Assembly (NCBI RefSeq): GCF_042682915.1
Contig: NZ_JBHUIW010000003.1
Coordinates: 186,001 to 250,000 of the forward strand
Direction: 5' to 3'
DNA length: 64,000 nucleotides
Source of the DNA: Rhodoplanes azumiensis
GTDB lineage: Bacteria; Pseudomonadota; Alphaproteobacteria; Rhizobiales; Xanthobacteraceae
In this document: positions 1-8,141 of the stretch, one piece after another
How positions within the stretch are numbered: the first letter of the stretch is position 1
How the letters are laid out: the number at the start of each line of letters is the position of its first letter
The notes under the pieces: generated by a model
Told to the model about the DNA's origin: nothing
Database searches by the model: none
What the model saw: only the letters and a program-made list of their open reading frames with translations
Made by a program: the position numbers and the translations under genes

Positions 1-2
1 TG

Positions 3-458
3 CCCGGGCGCGGCCAGGTGGCGATCTTCGACCGCTCGTGGTACGGCCGCGTCCTGGTCGAGCGGGTCGAGGGCTTCTGCGCGGAGGCCGACTGGATGCG
101 GGCCTACGGCGAGATCAACGACTTCGAGGAGGCGATGGTGCGCCATCGCATCGTCGTCGTGAAGTTCTGGCTGGCGATCAGCAAGGCCGAGCAGCTTAAG
201 CGCTTCAAGCAGCGGGAGAAGGTGGCGTTCAAGCGGTTCAAGATCACGCCCGAGGACTGGCGCAACCGGGAAAAATGGGACCGCTACGAGACGGCGATCT
301 GCGACATGGTCGACCGCACCTCGACGGCGACGGCGCCGTGGACTCTCGTCGAGGCCAACAACAAGCTGTACGCCCGCATCAAGGTGCTGAGGACGCTGTG
401 CGAGGCGATCGAGGCCGCGATGGAGACGACCGGCAAGAAGCGGAAGAATAAGGGGTAG
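3..458 (+). CDS. ppk2: Polyphosphate kinase 2 family protein, C-terminal part (5' end outside window)
   Basis: PPK2 enzymes transfer phosphate between polyphosphate and nucleotides in the cytoplasm. The reading frame is open from the window edge, so the gene is cut and only about 151 residues remain. The visible part begins with the lid/Walker B-like segment containing FDRSWYGR, followed by VERVEGF, which is typical of PPK2 and polyphosphate:AMP phosphotransferases. It ends with the usual basic helix and a Lys-rich tail (KKRKNKG). The GTG at 18 is internal to the family homology, so it is not the true start. The N-terminal Walker A half cannot be seen, so the AMP-, ADP- or GDP-preferring subclass is undecided. 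Confidence 0.85.
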   Translation, partial: PGRGQVAIFDRSWYGRVLVERVEGFCAEADWMRAYGEINDFEEAMVRHRIVVVKFWLAISKAEQLKRFKQREKVAFKRFKITPEDWRNREKWDRYETAICDMVDRTSTATAPWTLVEANNKLYARIKVLRTLCEAIEAAMETTGKKRKNKG

Positions 459-497
459 GGGAGGTGATCTTTCCGAGCTTGGCGGCTGGTGGGTCTT

Positions 498-642
498 ACC
501 CTCTCCCGAGGGGAGAGGGTCGGGCGCGAGCGAAGCTCGCGACCGGGGTGAGGGGCGTATGCGTCGATGGAGAGCTCGGCACCCCCTCACCCGGTTCTCG
601 CGCTGTGGCGCGAGAACCGACCGCTCCCCACTGGGGAGAGGT
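498..642. repeat. Intergenic palindromic repeat, family A copy 1
   Basis: This fills the gap between the PPK2 and patatin genes. It is built of nested palindromes: an outer CCTCTCCC...GGGGAGAGG hairpin at the left, GCGAGCGAAGCTCGC in the middle, GGTTCTCGCG...CGCGAGAACC, and CTCCCCACTGGGGAG at the right, with GGTGAGGGG and CCCCTCACC as internal complementary arms. The same architecture recurs at 6168-6293 and, inverted, at 51566-51704. It probably forms a long hairpin in RNA. No protein is encoded. Confidence 0.8.
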
Positions 643-683
643 AAAGCGAAGTGCGGGGCGGACTCGAGCATATCGAGGCCGTC

Positions 684-1730
684 ATGAGCGATGACGTCAC
701 GCCCGGGCATCACCAGAAAAAGCCCGTCGCGCTCGCCCTGCAGGGGGGCGGCGCGCACGGGGCGTATGCGTGGGGCGTCGTCGACGCCATGCTGGAGGAT
801 GGGCGGCTTTCCGTCGAGGCGATCAGCGCCACCAGCGCCGGCGCCATGAACGCGGTGCTGCTCGCCGATGGTCTCGTGGCCGGTGGCCCCGAGCGGGCGC
901 GCGAGAAGCTCGCCGCCTTCTGGCAGGCGGTGTCACGCATGGAGGCGGTGTTCGGGCTCGCCTGGTCGGCCGTCGACCGCCTCGCGCAGGCCTTCGGCCT
1001 GCCGCCCGAATACATGCCCTCGCACGCCGCCGTGCATGCGCTCACCCACAGCCTGCCGCCCGACCTGATCAATCCGTTCCGCTTCAACCCGCTGCGCAAG
1101 CTGTTGCTCGAGCATGTCGACTTCGACCGCGTCAACGACGCGGCTGCGATCCGCCTCTATCTCGACGCCACAAATGTGCGCACCGGCAAGATCGCGATCT
1201 TCGAGACGCCGCGCATCACGGTCGAGACCGTGCTCGCCTCGTGCTGCCTGCCGCCCTACTTCCAGGCGGTCGAGATCGACGGCGAGTATTTCTGGGACGG
1301 CGGCTTCCTCGGCAACCCGGCGATCTATCCACTGGTCTATCGCGACGGCTGCCGCGACGTGATCGTCGTGCAGGTCGGCGCCCGCGAGCGGCCGGAGCTG
1401 CCGCGCAGCGCCGCCGACGTGCTGCACCGGATGAACGAGATCAGCTTCAACTCGTCGCTGATGCGCGAGATGCGGGCGATCGCTTTCGTGACCAAGCTGA
1501 TCGACACCCACGAGCTCGACGGCGAGAAGCACCACCGCATGTACATGCACTGGATCGGCGACGACAGCGTGATGGCGACGCTGGGTGGGGTCACCCAGTT
1601 CCATCCCGACTGGGGGCTGCTCACGCGGCTGCGCGACGAAGGCCGCGCTGCGGCGAAAGCCTGGCTCGCGACCAATCTCGACGCGGTCGGACGGCGCTCG
1701 ACGATCGACGTGGCGGGGCTGTTCTTGTGA
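684..1730 (+). CDS. Patatin-like phospholipase family protein
   Basis: Predicted serine acyl hydrolase of 348 aa acting on phospholipids or other acyl esters. The oxyanion-hole loop GGGAHG lies at about residues 21-26. The nucleophile motif is ATSAG with Ser near 51; the first Gly of GxSxG is Ala here, which also occurs in this bacterial subfamily. The catalytic Asp is in WDGGFLGNP near residue 200. No signal peptide is visible, so it is probably cytosolic or peripheral. The ATG at 684 is chosen because homology starts just after it; an upstream in-frame start at 651 would overlap the repeat boundary. It stands alone, with palindromic repeats on both sides. Confidence 0.85.
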   Translation: MSDDVTPGHHQKKPVALALQGGGAHGAYAWGVVDAMLEDGRLSVEAISATSAGAMNAVLLADGLVAGGPERAREKLAAFWQAVSRMEAVFGLAWSAVDRLAQAFGLPPEYMPSHAAVHALTHSLPPDLINPFRFNPLRKLLLEHVDFDRVNDAAAIRLYLDATNVRTGKIAIFETPRITVETVLASCCLPPYFQAVEIDGEYFWDGGFLGNPAIYPLVYRDGCRDVIVVQVGARERPELPRSAADVLHRMNEISFNSSLMREMRAIAFVTKLIDTHELDGEKHHRMYMHWIGDDSVMATLGGVTQFHPDWGLLTRLRDEGRAAAKAWLATNLDAVGRRSTIDVAGLFL

Positions 1731-1740
1731 GAGGAACAAG

Positions 1741-1892
1741 TGCCCGTGTCCCGGACGCGGCGCACCGCGCCGCGAGCCGGGATCCAGGGGCACGAGCGAT
1801 CCTTCACACGCCGCTCATGCCCGCGAAGGCGGGCATCCAGAAGCGTCGTTGCCCTGTCGCTCCCGGGTTCCCGCCTGCGCAGGGACGAGCGG
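1741..1892. repeat. Two intergenic palindromic repeat units
   Basis: The 288-nt gap between the patatin and YcgN genes holds two repeat units. The first (about 1741-1795) has TGCCCGTG at one end, GGGGCACG at the other and a GCGGCGCaccGCGCCGC core. The second (about 1813-1892) has CATGCCCGC...GCGGGCATCC followed by TCCCGGGTTCCCGCC, a common alphaproteobacterial intergenic layout. Similar units recur at 22067, 23841, 40528, 53121 and 57573. Confidence 0.65.
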
Positions 1893-2018
1893 AGCATGGG
1901 GCGGCCGGCGGCGCGTCTCCTCACCGTCGATTGGAGGCCGAGGTTGAATCTCCCCCCCGCGCATGACATCTGAAGCCCTCGCGCCGGTCGTCCCCGCGCC
2001 GGCGCCGAAGGGAGACCG

Positions 2019-2576
2019 ATGCCCGACCGCACGCCCGACCGCCTGCCCGACCCGAAGCTCGATCCGCCGCGTGAGGCGAGGCGCGACGTGTCGCCCGAGC
2101 TGCCGTTCTGGAAGCGCAAGGCGCTCGCCGAGATGACCGCGGCCGAGTGGGAGAGCCTGTGCGACGGCTGCGGGCGTTGCTGTCTCAACAAGCTCGAGGA
2201 CGAGGACACGGGCGAGATCTTCCACACCGACGTCGGCTGCCGGCTGCTCGACGGCTACACCTGCCGGTGCCGCGACTATCCGAACCGGCACGCCATCGTC
2301 CACAACTGCGACCGCCTCACGCCGACCAACGTGCCGCGGCTGAAATGGCTGCCGAAGACCTGCGGCTATCGCCTGATCGCCGAGGGGCGCGACCTCTACT
2401 GGTGGCACCCGCTGGTGTCCGGCGACCCCGAGACCGTGCATGCCGCAGGCGTCTCGGTGCGCGGCCGGGTCGGGCTGTTCGAGGACGCGATGAACGGCGA
2501 GGATCTCGAGGACCGCATCGTCTCCTGGCCGGAGCGCATCCCGCCGCGCGCCAAGCGCCTGCCGACGGCCCGCTGA
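2019..2576 (+). CDS. YcgN family cysteine cluster protein
   Basis: Protein of 185 aa belonging to the YcgN/UPF0260 family. Function is not established; the conserved cysteines suggest metal or Fe-S binding in the cytoplasm. Visible signatures are CDGCGRCCLNKLEDEDTGEI around residues 47-66, GCRLLDG, and YTCRCRDYPNR, giving a conserved set of Cys residues, then CGYRLIAEGRDL. Length matches the family, with a Pro/Asp-rich, poorly conserved first 25 residues. The ATG at 2019 follows a GGGAGA-type ribosome binding site. No operon partner: the next gene is convergent. Confidence 0.85.
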   Translation: MPDRTPDRLPDPKLDPPREARRDVSPELPFWKRKALAEMTAAEWESLCDGCGRCCLNKLEDEDTGEIFHTDVGCRLLDGYTCRCRDYPNRHAIVHNCDRLTPTNVPRLKWLPKTCGYRLIAEGRDLYWWHPLVSGDPETVHAAGVSVRGRVGLFEDAMNGEDLEDRIVSWPERIPPRAKRLPTAR

Positions 2577-2615
2577 GCGGCGGCGGCGCGCCGCCCCCGT
2601 TCCGTGCCGCGTCGC

Positions 2616-3827
2616 TCAGCCGACCGCCGGTGGCCGCGTCGTCGCCGTGTCCTGGCGGGCCAGCAGCCGGGCGAGCTTCCTCGCCTCCATGGGCCGGGCG
2701 ACGACGAAGCCCTGCACGCTGTCGAAGCCGAGCGCCTTGACGGCGGCCAGATCCTCCTCGCCCTCCACGCCCTCGGCGACGATCGGCACCCGCACGCGGC
2801 GCGCCTGCTCGACCAGCGCCGCGCAAACGGCGTGCCTGGCCGCGTCGGTCGCGCAGCCCCGCACCGTGCCGCCGTCCGCCTTCAGCTCGACGAACGGGAA
2901 GTGCGGCAGCGCCGCGAGCGGCGTCCAGCCCGGCCCGGCGTCGTCGATCGACACGCCGACATTGCAGAAGCGCAGCTCGCGGGCGATCGCCACGGCCTCG
3001 TCGAGATGCGCCACCACCTCGCTGCAGTCGACCTCGACGGTCAGCCCGCGAAACGCCGGATGATCGGGCAGCCGCCGCCACAGGCTGCGGACGAAATCCG
3101 GCTCGCGCAGCACCGTGAGCGGCACGTTGACGGCGAGCCCGATCGGGGTGCCGCGCGCCGCGAAGCCGCGCCAGTCGGCGATCGCGCGGTCGACCACGAG
3201 ATCGGAGACGGCCCGCCACGGCAGGTCGGCGCCGCTCGGCAGGAAGCGCGCCGGCTCGATCACGCCCCAGACCGGGTGACGCAGGCGCAGGAGCGCTTCG
3301 GCGCGCCGGATCGTGCCGGTCGAAAGATCGACCTGCGGCTGGTACCACGGTTCCAGCCAGCCGGCGGCGAGCGCCTCCTCGATGTCGACCGGGGCCTGCA
3401 GGGTGGCGCGGCGCGGCGCCAGATGCGCGACCCGCGCGGCGAGATCGGCCGGCCGGAACGGCGTGGCGAGCGGCGTCAGCGCCGTGAGGCCGAGCGCCGC
3501 GGCGAGCTCCTGCGCGGCCGCGAGCGCCGGGGAGGCCGGTGGTCCGAGCAGCAGCACGCTCGCCTCCGGGCTCGCCACGGCGAGCCGCCGCAGCCGGTCG
3601 GCCGTCGCCGGGCCGTCCGGCAGCGGCAGCACCACGAGATCGAGCGGCGTCGTCGCGGCCGCCGCGGCGAAGCCGTCGTCGTCGGCGCACGCGCGCACCA
3701 CGAAGCCGAGCTCGGCCAGCGCCTCGCCCAGGAAGGCGCGCAGATGCGACCGGCCGGTCAGGACGCAGGCCTGCGGTGTGATCCGGCGCCGGCCGAAGCG
3801 GGGGAACGCGATGGGGGTGCTCATCAT
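2616..3827 (-). CDS. EAL-domain cyclic-di-GMP phosphodiesterase with degenerate N-terminal receiver-like domain
   Basis: Protein of 403 aa predicted to hydrolyse c-di-GMP to pGpG. The C-terminal EAL domain (about 145-395) has the whole set of catalytic positions: EALLR for EAL, LAVNVP (Asn), EVDCSE (Glu), DDAGPG for DDFGTG, ELKADG (Lys), VAEGVE (Glu) and VQGFVVARPM (Gln), so activity is plausible. The first ~125 residues resemble a receiver fold (LVVLPLPDGPAT where the phospho-Asp region should be), but no clear phosphorylatable Asp is seen, so it is probably a pseudo-receiver. The start is at 3827 (or the adjacent Met at 3824). It is convergent with YcgN, and a long non-coding leader lies upstream. 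Confidence 0.85.
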   Translation of the reverse strand: MMSTPIAFPRFGRRRITPQACVLTGRSHLRAFLGEALAELGFVVRACADDDGFAAAAATTPLDLVVLPLPDGPATADRLRRLAVASPEASVLLLGPPASPALAAAQELAAALGLTALTPLATPFRPADLAARVAHLAPRRATLQAPVDIEEALAAGWLEPWYQPQVDLSTGTIRRAEALLRLRHPVWGVIEPARFLPSGADLPWRAVSDLVVDRAIADWRGFAARGTPIGLAVNVPLTVLREPDFVRSLWRRLPDHPAFRGLTVEVDCSEVVAHLDEAVAIARELRFCNVGVSIDDAGPGWTPLAALPHFPFVELKADGGTVRGCATDAARHAVCAALVEQARRVRVPIVAEGVEGEEDLAAVKALGFDSVQGFVVARPMEARKLARLLARQDTATTRPPAVG

Positions 3828-4545
3828 TCCGGATCCTGTCGGGCCGAGCCGGTGCCGGAACGCTCGCGGTCGTCGAACGCTTCTGTGTTCGAACGCGCCG
3901 GCGGGCGGAAATCCGCCTGTGACCAAGGTATGTCGATCGGCGATGTTGAGAGAACCTTGGCGCGTTTCATTCGATCCGCGGGATAATCTGCCTGCGACTT
4001 TTCGTCGAACTGTCTGCAACTCGATGCCTCGAGCCGGACGAGCGCGGCCTCGACCCGCGAAAATCGGCACGGTCGTGGCCGGATTTCTGTGTAAGTCCAT
4101 TCGGCTAGGCGAAACGGACGGGGCCGGCTGCCGAGCGGTCGGCGAGAGCCATCGCAAAACGCGATGAAGAGGTAATTTGCATCTCTGGATTGTTTTACAG
4201 CTTTACGACGTGAGAGAAATATTTGTGGGTAAAATCGTCGCGCCGGCCGGAGCGCCGAAGTATTTGCGCGGGATTTTCGAGGGGTGATGACGCCGCAGGC
4301 TGGCCGCCGGCGGGCGGGCGAGTCGGCTTCGTCATCACGTCGCGTGGTGGTTCTCCGTCGTGTCGGCGGGGCACGGACCGCGCCCGTGATCGCGCCACGC
4401 GGGAGACGTCGGCCAGGCCGATGCCGATGAGGGGTTGAGGAAAAAAATCTTTCGAAGGAGAAAATATTCCTTGACACCGTGACGCTGCTTCGGTAGCAAT
4501 CGGGCACGGTCGAGACTTGCGTCGCGGCCCCGGGCTGGCCCTGCC
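3828..4545. other. 718-nt region without a convincing gene, locally AT-rich
   Basis: This lies upstream of the EAL gene and downstream of the small membrane protein, both on the - strand. GC drops clearly in 4150-4260 and 4440-4500 (runs such as GAAATATTTG and AAAAAAATC) relative to neighbours. Short open frames here lack codon bias and recognisable domains. It probably holds the EAL gene's promoter and the rightward promoter listed at 4471-4500. Confidence 0.6.
4471..4500 (+). promoter_or_regulatory. Possible sigma-70 promoter pointing toward the portal gene
   Basis: TTGACA at 4471-4476 is a perfect -35 box, followed by a 17-nt spacer and TAGCAAT at 4494-4500 as a weak -10. A transcript would start near 4507, run antisense through the small membrane-protein gene at 4546-4710, and reach the portal gene at 4811. 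It sits in an AT-rich island. The match at -10 is poor, so this is a candidate only. Confidence 0.35.
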
Positions 4546-4710
4546 TCAGGCGGCGAAGAACCAGAGATAGACCACGGCCAACGCCACGACGGCCCCGATC
4601 ACGCCGAAGCCGAGCATGTAACGGACATCGTGGCCCGTGGTGCCCTGCCGCGCCTGTGTGGCCGACGGGGTGATCGGGGTCTCGTCGCTCGGTCGCGCCA
4701 TGTCGTCCAT
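4546..4710 (-). CDS. Small single-pass membrane protein (54 aa)
   Basis: Unrecognised 54-aa protein. Residues 1-30 are polar, ending in QARQGTTGHDVRYML, and residues 32-54 form one hydrophobic helix (GFGVIGAVVALAVVYLWFFAA). The TGHxVRY-helix pattern resembles short membrane proteins seen in other Hyphomicrobiales, but no function is known to me. The Met at 4710 is chosen; Met 4701 is an alternative. It is divergent from the portal gene, with 100 nt between the starts. Confidence 0.6.
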   Translation of the reverse strand: MDDMARPSDETPITPSATQARQGTTGHDVRYMLGFGVIGAVVALAVVYLWFFAA

Positions 4711-4810
4711 CGGTTCTCTGCTCGCCGCGGCAAGGTCTCGCCGCCGCCGGACCAACGCGATACCCGTACCGGCCGTTCCCCACCGGCCCGCCTCCCATCG
4801 GAAGAGCCCC

Positions 4811-6088
4811 ATGCTGAACCGCATCCTGCGCTTCGGGCGCGATGCCGCGCACCCGACCGAGACCGCGCCTCCGGTCCGGCCGGCGCGTCCGGCCGCGCCG
4901 GCGACCGCGACCGTCGCCGAGCAGAAGAGCTCGCGCATCGCCCGCCTGATCCGGCTGGAGCCGGGCGGCACGGCGCGGTGGACGCCGCGCGACTACGCAG
5001 CGCTCGCCCGCGAGGGCTTCTCGACCAACGCGATCGTGCATCGCGCCGTGAAGCTGGTCGCCGAGAACGTCGCGGCGCTCACGTTCCTCGCCTACGAGGG
5101 CGACGTGCTGCACGAGCGCCATCCGCTGACCGATCTGCTGAACCGGCCCAATCCGCGCCAGGACGGCGCGACGCTGATCGAGGCGCTCACCGCGCATCTC
5201 ATGATCAGCGGCAACGGCTATCTGGAGCTGGTGACGCTCGACGGCGCGCCGCGCGAGCTGTTCGCGCTGCGGCCGGACCGCATGCGCGTCGTGCCGGGGC
5301 CGGACGGCTGGGCGCAGGCCTACGACTACACGGTGGCGGGCCGCACCGTGCGGTTCGAGCAAGCCGGCGAGCCGCCGCCGATCCTGCATCTGGTGCTGTT
5401 CAATCCGCTCGACGATCACTACGGCCTCGGCGCCCTGGAGGCGGCGGCCGTGGCAGTCGACACCCACAACGCCGCGGCGCGCTGGAACAAGGCGCTGCTC
5501 GACAACGCGGCGCGGCCCTCCGGCGCGCTCGTCTACGCGGCGCCCGACGGCGGTATTCTCGGCGACGACCAGTACGAGCGGCTCAAGCGCGAACTGGAGA
5601 CGACCTACCAGGGCGCCGCCAACGCGGGCCGGCCGCTGCTGCTCGAGGGCGGGCTCGACTGGAAGGCGATGGCGCTGACCCCGAAGGACATGGATTTCCT
5701 CGAAGCGAAGAACGGCGCGGCGCGCGAGATCGCGCTCGCCTTCGGGGTGCCGCCGATGCTGCTCGGCATCCCGGGCGACAACACCTATGCGAACTATCAG
5801 GAGGCGAACCGTGCCTTCTGGCGCCACACGGTGCTGCCGCTGGGCGCCCGCATCGGCAGCGCGCTCGCCCAGTGGCTTTCGCCGGCCTTCGGGCCGGCCT
5901 CGGGGGCGGCCGCCGGGGCGGCCGAGGGCGGCGCGCTGCGGCTCGAGATCGACACCGACCGCATCGACGCGCTGGCCGCCGACCGCGTCGCGCTGTGGGA
6001 GCGGGTCGGCGCCGCGTCCTTCCTCACCGTCAACGAGAAACGTGCCATGCTCGGCTTCGGCCCGATCGCCGGCGGCGACGTGATGTGA
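4811..6088 (+). CDS. HK97-family phage/GTA portal protein
   Basis: Protein of 425 aa, the counterpart of RcGTA g3. Twelve copies form the ring at one capsid vertex through which DNA is packaged and to which the tail attaches. Visible family features are AIVHRAVKLVAENVAAL near residue 70, RPNPRQDG, LMISGNGYLEL, LRPDRMRVVPG, and AFGVPPMLLGIPGDNTYANYQEANRAFWRHTVLPL near residues 310-350. Length is normal for the family. The ATG at 4811 is preferred over the upstream frame extension because residues before it lack homology. It is the first structural gene of the scattered GTA series; the terminase genes expected upstream are instead at 11.0-12.9 kb. Confidence 0.93.
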   Translation: MLNRILRFGRDAAHPTETAPPVRPARPAAPATATVAEQKSSRIARLIRLEPGGTARWTPRDYAALAREGFSTNAIVHRAVKLVAENVAALTFLAYEGDVLHERHPLTDLLNRPNPRQDGATLIEALTAHLMISGNGYLELVTLDGAPRELFALRPDRMRVVPGPDGWAQAYDYTVAGRTVRFEQAGEPPPILHLVLFNPLDDHYGLGALEAAAVAVDTHNAAARWNKALLDNAARPSGALVYAAPDGGILGDDQYERLKRELETTYQGAANAGRPLLLEGGLDWKAMALTPKDMDFLEAKNGAAREIALAFGVPPMLLGIPGDNTYANYQEANRAFWRHTVLPLGARIGSALAQWLSPAFGPASGAAAGAAEGGALRLEIDTDRIDALAADRVALWERVGAASFLTVNEKRAMLGFGPIAGGDVM

Positions 6089-6167
6089 TCAGCGGCGATG
6101 CGATGTGATCAGGTTCCCCCGCTCGTCCCTGCGATCGTCCTTGGACGTGGCCACGAGCTCGGCCTGC

Positions 6168-6293
6168 TCCCTCTCCCCGGCGGGGAGAGGGTCGGGGTGA
6201 GGGGGTGCCGAGGCCGATTGTTTCATCGAGAGGCCGGCACCCCCTCACCCGACGCGCTTCGCGCGTCGACCTCTCCCCGCTGGGGAGAGGTGA
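6168..6293. repeat. Intergenic palindromic repeat, family A copy 2
   Basis: It lies between the portal gene and the next small gene. Outer hairpins CTCTCCCCGGCGGGGAGAGG and CCTCTCCCCGCTGGGGAGAGG flank complementary arms GGTGAGGGGGTGCCG / CGGCACCCCCTCACC and a CGACGCGCTTCGCGCGTCG palindrome. It has the same architecture and orientation as 498-642. Just before it, GATGTGATCAGCGGCGATGC is partly duplicated at the portal gene's 3' end. Confidence 0.8.
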
Positions 6294-6349
6294 TCCGCGG
6301 GCGCCGCGGATCTGCTTCGCGCCGAGACCGACGATGCCGAGGATCCCCC

Positions 6350-6538
6350 ATGACCGACCTCGTCGACACCTTCGCGAGCCGAGGCGATCTGGCGCATCTC
6401 GCACTGTTCCTGTGGGCGTCGTCGTCGAGCGTGCTCGCCGTCTATGCGCTGCGCGCGCACGCGGCGACCTCGCGGCGCTTCGACGACTTCGTCCGCTCGC
6501 TCGCCCGGTTCAACGACACGTTTCGAAGACGATCCTGA
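6350..6538 (+). CDS. Small membrane protein in the position of GTA g3.5 (62 aa)
   Basis: This 62-aa protein has one hydrophobic helix (LALFLWASSSSVLAVYAL, about residues 17-34), then a charged C-terminal helix (RRFDDFVRSLARFNDTFRRRS). A GAGGA ribosome binding site precedes the ATG. RcGTA has a small ORF (g3.5) between portal and protease; this gene occupies the same slot, but similarity is positional only. Role unknown; a membrane-associated assembly or accessory function is a guess. Confidence 0.6.
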   Translation: MTDLVDTFASRGDLAHLALFLWASSSSVLAVYALRAHAATSRRFDDFVRSLARFNDTFRRRS

Positions 6539-6554
6539 CGGGGAGACGATCCTG

Positions 6555-6725
6555 ATGGACACGCTGCATGCGGTGCTGCGCAGCCTGCGCGGCGAGACCA
6601 AGTCGCGGCCCGACCATGTCGCGGTGTTCCGCGAGTTCTTCGTTCACCTCGACCGGCTCGGCCGGCGCGAGCTGCGCGATGCGCACAAGCGCCCGCGCAC
6701 CCGTCGCCGGCGCGCCGCCAAGTGA
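6555..6725 (+). CDS. Small basic protein (56 aa)
   Basis: Unrecognised 56-aa protein starting at ATG 6555 after GGGGAGACGATCCTG (good ribosome binding site), 16 nt behind the preceding small membrane gene, so probably co-transcribed. It reads as an amphipathic helix (LHAVLRSLRGET, REFFVHLDRLGRREL) and ends in a very basic tail (KRPRTRRRRAAK), compatible with nucleic-acid or membrane contact. It is convergent with the carbonic anhydrase gene 35 nt away. A chance ORF cannot be excluded. Confidence 0.45.
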   Translation: MDTLHAVLRSLRGETKSRPDHVAVFREFFVHLDRLGRRELRDAHKRPRTRRRRAAK

Positions 6726-6760
6726 CATGCGCCACGACGTGACCTGCTCCGCGACCCGGT

Positions 6761-7366
6761 TCACGGCGACGCCTGGATGCCGCCGACCGTGACGTCGAGG
6801 TCGGTGACGAGGCCGTCGGCGAGCGAATAGACCCAGCCGTGCACCCACAAGGGCTGGCCGCGCGCCCACGCCTCCTGCACGAAGATGTCGGAGGCGACGT
6901 TCTTCACCTGGCGGATCACGTTCAGCTCGCACAGCCGGTCGAACCGCGCGCTCTCGTCGCGGATCGCCATCAGCTCCTCGAGATGGTCGTTCCACACCTC
7001 GCGGATCGGATGCAGCCAGTGGTCGACGAGGCCGCGCCGCATGCCGTCCACGGCCGCCTTGACGCCGCCGCAGCCGTAATGGCCGACCACCATGATGTGC
7101 TTCACCTTCAACACGTCGACGGCGAACTGCAGCACCGAGAGGTAGTTCGCGTCCTGCGGCGGCGCCAGGTTGGCGACGTTGCGGTGGACGAACAACTCGC
7201 CCGGATCGAGATCGACGATCTCGTTGGCCGGCACCCGGCTGTCGGAGCAGCCGATCCACAGATATTCGGGCGCCTGCTGCCGCTCGAGCCGCCGAAAGAA
7301 GTCCGGATCGTGCTCGACCATGCGCTTCGCCCAGGCGGCGTTGTTGGCTTTCAGATGCTTCAGCAT
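6761..7366 (-). CDS. Beta-class carbonic anhydrase
   Basis: Enzyme of 201 aa interconverting CO2 and bicarbonate in the cytoplasm. Zinc ligands are all present: Cys40 and Asp42 in IGCSDSRVP, His96 and Cys99 in VVGHYGCGG. The Asp-Arg dyad of SDSR is intact, as is the HRNVAN segment. Length is typical of the Can/CynT-like group. The start at 7366 (MLKHLKANN) matches the family N-terminus. It is a housekeeping-type gene on the opposite strand, wedged between the portal and protease parts of the GTA set. Confidence 0.93.
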   Translation of the reverse strand: MLKHLKANNAAWAKRMVEHDPDFFRRLERQQAPEYLWIGCSDSRVPANEIVDLDPGELFVHRNVANLAPPQDANYLSVLQFAVDVLKVKHIMVVGHYGCGGVKAAVDGMRRGLVDHWLHPIREVWNDHLEELMAIRDESARFDRLCELNVIRQVKNVASDIFVQEAWARGQPLWVHGWVYSLADGLVTDLDVTVGGIQASP

Positions 7367-7554
7367 CGCGGGACGCCTCACTCGCAGGCGGGGCCGTATC
7401 GCGGACCGACGCCGCCCGAACGACACCGGTTGTAGCCCCATCGCGCCCCGCCCGGAAGGGCCGCGCCGCCCGTCTTTCGTCGGGCGGGCGACCGGCGCTC
7501 GCGCGCGTCGCCGACGCCGCGAAACATCAGTGTCCGTCCGTGTCGGGGATCATC

Positions 7555-8106
7555 ATGCACGCACCTCTCGCCCCTCTGCCGCGGGCCGATGCGCCTCGCC
7601 TCGATCTCCGTCCGGTCGCGCGGGTCGAGCCCGACGGCACCGTGGAGGGCTACGCCTCGCTGTTCGGCGAGATCGACCAGGCGCGCGACATGGTGATGCC
7701 GGGCGCCTTCGCGCAGACGCTGCGCACCCGCGGCCTGCGCCGCATCCCGATGCTGTTCCAGCACGACCCGGCCGAGCCGATCGGCATCTGGCTGGACCTC
7801 ACGGAAGACATCCGCGGCCTGAAGGCGCGCGGAAGGCTGATCCCGGACGTGGCGCGCGCCCGCGAGGTGCTGGCGCTGGTGCGCGAGGGCGCGGTCGACG
7901 GGCTTTCCATCGGCTTCCGCACCGTCAAGGGGCGCATCGATCCCGCGACCCGCATCCGCAAGCTCGACGTGATCGACCTGTGGGAGATCTCGATCGTCAC
8001 GTTCCCGCTGCTCTCCGGCGCGCGCGTGCGGGCCGTGAAGTCCCGGGCGGCCACCGGCCGCGGGCCTGCCGCCGCCTCGCGCGCCGCGTCTGCGTCGCGC
8101 CGCTGA
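7555..8106 (+). CDS. HK97-family prohead (capsid maturation) protease
   Basis: Counterpart of RcGTA g4 (183 aa); processes the major capsid protein during head maturation. Family features: VEGYASLFGEIDQARDMVMPGAF near residues 30-52, catalytic His70 in MLFQHDP, and catalytic Ser118 in VDGLSIGF, with WEISIVTFPLL after it. ATG 7555 is chosen; an in-frame GTG at 7540 is possible. It lies 35 nt upstream of the capsid gene and is surely co-transcribed with it. Confidence 0.92.
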   Translation: MHAPLAPLPRADAPRLDLRPVARVEPDGTVEGYASLFGEIDQARDMVMPGAFAQTLRTRGLRRIPMLFQHDPAEPIGIWLDLTEDIRGLKARGRLIPDVARAREVLALVREGAVDGLSIGFRTVKGRIDPATRIRKLDVIDLWEISIVTFPLLSGARVRAVKSRAATGRGPAAASRAASASRR

Positions 8107-8141
8107 TCCTCGAAAAGTCCGTCCAGCCATCAGGAGCCATC

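Noticed and set aside
684..1730. Patatin-like protein as inactive because GxSxG reads AxSxG
   Set aside because: The Ser-Ala-Gly core, oxyanion loop and Asp-Gly-Gly motif are intact and the Ala variant occurs in the family.
1337..2441. Long - strand open frames opposite the patatin and YcgN genes
   Set aside because: Arg/Pro-rich mirror frames of GC-rich coding sequence; no domains or ribosome binding sites, and the + strand genes are clear.
4195..4438. Short frames in the AT-rich gap upstream of the EAL gene
   Set aside because: No ribosome binding site, no recognisable pattern, and both strands are equally open.
3824..5827. 667-aa - strand open frame through the portal gene
   Set aside because: Antisense to a clear portal gene; composition is that of a GC-rich shadow frame.
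5880..5935. GGCCGGGGC-rich tract near the portal 3' end as a terminator or frameshift site
   Set aside because: In frame Ala/Gly codons of the portal C-terminus; no T-run and frame continues intact.
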